From Bradyrhizobium archetypum (GTDB lineage Bacteria > Pseudomonadota > Alphaproteobacteria > Rhizobiales > Xanthobacteraceae), in NCBI RefSeq assembly GCF_013114835.1, contig NZ_JAAVLW010000006.1:190001-254000 (forward strand): a DNA stretch of 64,000 nt, read 5' to 3'. Positions 62,857-64,000 of the stretch are shown here, piece after piece. The translations under genes and the position numbers were made by a program. A model generated the notes under the pieces. It ran no database searches and was not told where the DNA came from. It saw only the letters and a list, made by a program, of their open reading frames with translations. How positions within the stretch are numbered: the stretch's first letter is position 1; every line of letters starts with the position of its first letter.

Positions 62857-64000
62857 CCAGAAAGATATCGGCGCCGGCGGCACGGGACGCCGCCTCGTCC
62901 TCGCTGCGGCCGGATATGCCGATGATCGGAACGCCCCCGAGCGGCGCTTGCAGCGCGCGAATGCGCCTGATCGCCTCGATGCCGTCGATCCCCGGCAGCA
63001 CCATGTCCATCAGCACCGCGTCGAAGGCGCCTTGCGCGAGCCGTTCCGGCGCCGCCTCGCCCTGGCCGATAAATTCGGCCTGGTGACCGAGTTCGGTCAG
63101 GATCGCATTGAGCACGACGCGGCCGAACGGATTGTCCTCGACGCTGAGCAGGCGCAACGGCCGCAGCGAACCGATCGAGACCTCGCCATCGGCGACGTCC
63201 GCGGCTGTCACGACGTCCTGTGCGGGTGACATCACCACTTTGAGAGTAAAGGTCGTGCCGCCGCCGCGTCGTTGCATCACGGTGACGTCGCCGCCCATGG
63301 CGCGTGCCAGTTGCCTGACCGACGACAAGCCGAGCCCGGCACCGCCGAAGCGCGACGCAATGGAGACATTGGCCTGCGAGAACGGCCGGAACAGACGTTT
63401 GATCTCGTTCTGCGCGAGGCCGATTCCGCTGTCGGAGACCGCGAACGAGACGGCGACCTTGCCCTTCGGGGCGCGGACCGACGTGATCTGCAGCGCGACG
63501 CTGCCGTGATCGGTGAATTTCACGGCATTGTCGATCAGGTTCTCCAGCGCGGCGCGCAGGCGGACGGGGTCGCCGATCGCAAATCCCGGCAGTTTTTCGG
63601 AAATCGCAACCGATGACTGCAGACCCTTGGCCGCGGCGCGGCCGGTCAGCGAATCACCGGCATTGCGGGCGAGCGTGCGCAGGTCGAAGAAGTCCTGCAG
63701 CACCTTGAGCCCCCGGCCGCTGCTGCGCGCGGCGTCGACGAACAGCGTCGCAAGGCTTGCCAGATGTTCGGCCCCCGCCTTGATGGTGTCGACCCAGCGC
63801 CGTTCGCGCTCGCCGAGTTCGGAGGTGGCCAGGAGATTGCTGATCGCCAGAATGCCCGTGAGCGGGGTGCGGACCTCGTGCGCGAAAGTCGCCAGCGCGG
63901 TTTCGACCATGCCCGTGGCGGCAACGGCGGATTTGCGTGCACCGCGCGGCTGTGCCGCGGCGCGGGAGACGCGCTTTTTCGTTTGCCGCTTCTTTACTGG
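62780..64000 (-). CDS. Hybrid histidine kinase with receiver domain (5' end outside the window)
   Basis: The frame is open to the window edge, so the N terminus is missing; the first Met inside the window (63910) is not necessarily the start, since the 30 upstream codons are open and Lys/Arg/Ala rich. Domains: HisKA with FAHEVRTPLTGILAISNLL, HATPase with N box ENLIDNAVKF, G1 DSGIGLA and G2 GGAGLGLS, then a receiver (LLSVEDNPFGRVVLNAIL) with phosphoacceptor in LMDMVLPGIDG and VKPVSP. No sensor domain is visible in the part present. The last 26 codons overlap yihY-type gene in antisense. Confidence 0.9.
   Translation of the reverse strand, partial: PVKKRQTKKRVSRAAAQPRGARKSAVAATGMVETALATFAHEVRTPLTGILAISNLLATSELGERERRWVDTIKAGAEHLASLATLFVDAARSSGRGLKVLQDFFDLRTLARNAGDSLTGRAAAKGLQSSVAISEKLPGFAIGDPVRLRAALENLIDNAVKFTDHGSVALQITSVRAPKGKVAVSFAVSDSGIGLAQNEIKRLFRPFSQANVSIASRFGGAGLGLSSVRQLARAMGGDVTVMQRRGGGTTFTLKVVMSPAQDVVTAADVADGEVSIGSLRPLRLLSVEDNPFGRVVLNAILTELGHQAEFIGQGEAAPERLAQGAFDAVLMDMVLPGIDGIEAIRRIRALQAPLGGVPIIGISGRSEDEAASRAAGADIFLVKPVSPRALATALHEATSPSAIATS

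Overview
The window reads as a chromosomal segment of an alphaproteobacterium, very probably Bradyrhizobium or a close relative in the Nitrobacteraceae. The evidence is a partial 16S rRNA gene of rhizobial type, a TlpA protein very close to the characterised Bradyrhizobium one, an argH-lptM-lysA cluster beside tlpA, a SAM-II riboswitch before metXW, high GC, and several families of intergenic palindromes typical of these genomes. All identifications come from reading motifs by eye; no search was run.

Layout. 1-2.0 kb: 5' part of a 16S gene on the minus strand, its long leader and an rrn promoter. 2.0-9.1 kb: M23 peptidase, a decayed beta-propeller gene running in frame into an SPW-repeat membrane protein, a small hypothetical, clpB and a MOSC protein. 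9.1-17 kb: repeats, a PepSY protein with a frameshifted TonB-dependent receptor, a PAP2-like enzyme, a secreted CHAP/NlpC-like hydrolase and an alpha/beta hydrolase. 17-24.3 kb: metXW under a SAM-II riboswitch with terminator, then a chorismate mutase-hisC-tyrC operon for aromatic amino acids, a DUF2125 protein and a ChaC-like cyclotransferase.

24.3-41.2 kb looks accessory. It holds a haem-oxygenase-like diiron candidate with a Tat-exported small protein, a SAM-cyclase-AAA-TPR giant, an orphan Bug-type binding protein, a SARP-type regulator fused to an alpha/beta hydrolase, a methanethiol S-methyltransferase (mddA) with an NTF2-like protein, an A-T-C NRPS-like protein whose C domain lacks the catalytic histidine and which overlaps a small unknown gene, and a second cyclase-TolB-TPR protein. 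Intergenic spaces are longer here and repeat debris is common.

41.2-64 kb returns to core functions: ydcF-ftsX-ftsE, an MJ0042/DUF3426 protein, cpdR, a TIGR02302 protein, a frameshifted carboxymuconolactone decarboxylase family gene, a beta-hydroxyacid dehydrogenase, a cell-wall group (L,D-transpeptidase, tiny membrane peptide, amidase, unknown secreted protein), lysA-lptM-argH with divergent tlpA, a YjfB-like peptide, 3-hydroxybutyryl-CoA dehydrogenase, etfBA, a PduO-type adenosyltransferase, a HIG1-like small membrane protein, YihY, and a hybrid histidine kinase cut by the window edge.

The strongest leads are the NRPS pair (35.3-38.9 kb), the haem-oxygenase-like/Tat protein module (24.4-26.2 kb), the regulator-hydrolase fusion (31.7-33.3 kb) and the layered metX leader. 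Two genes carry single-base frameshifts at or beside G runs, which could be real or sequencing errors.
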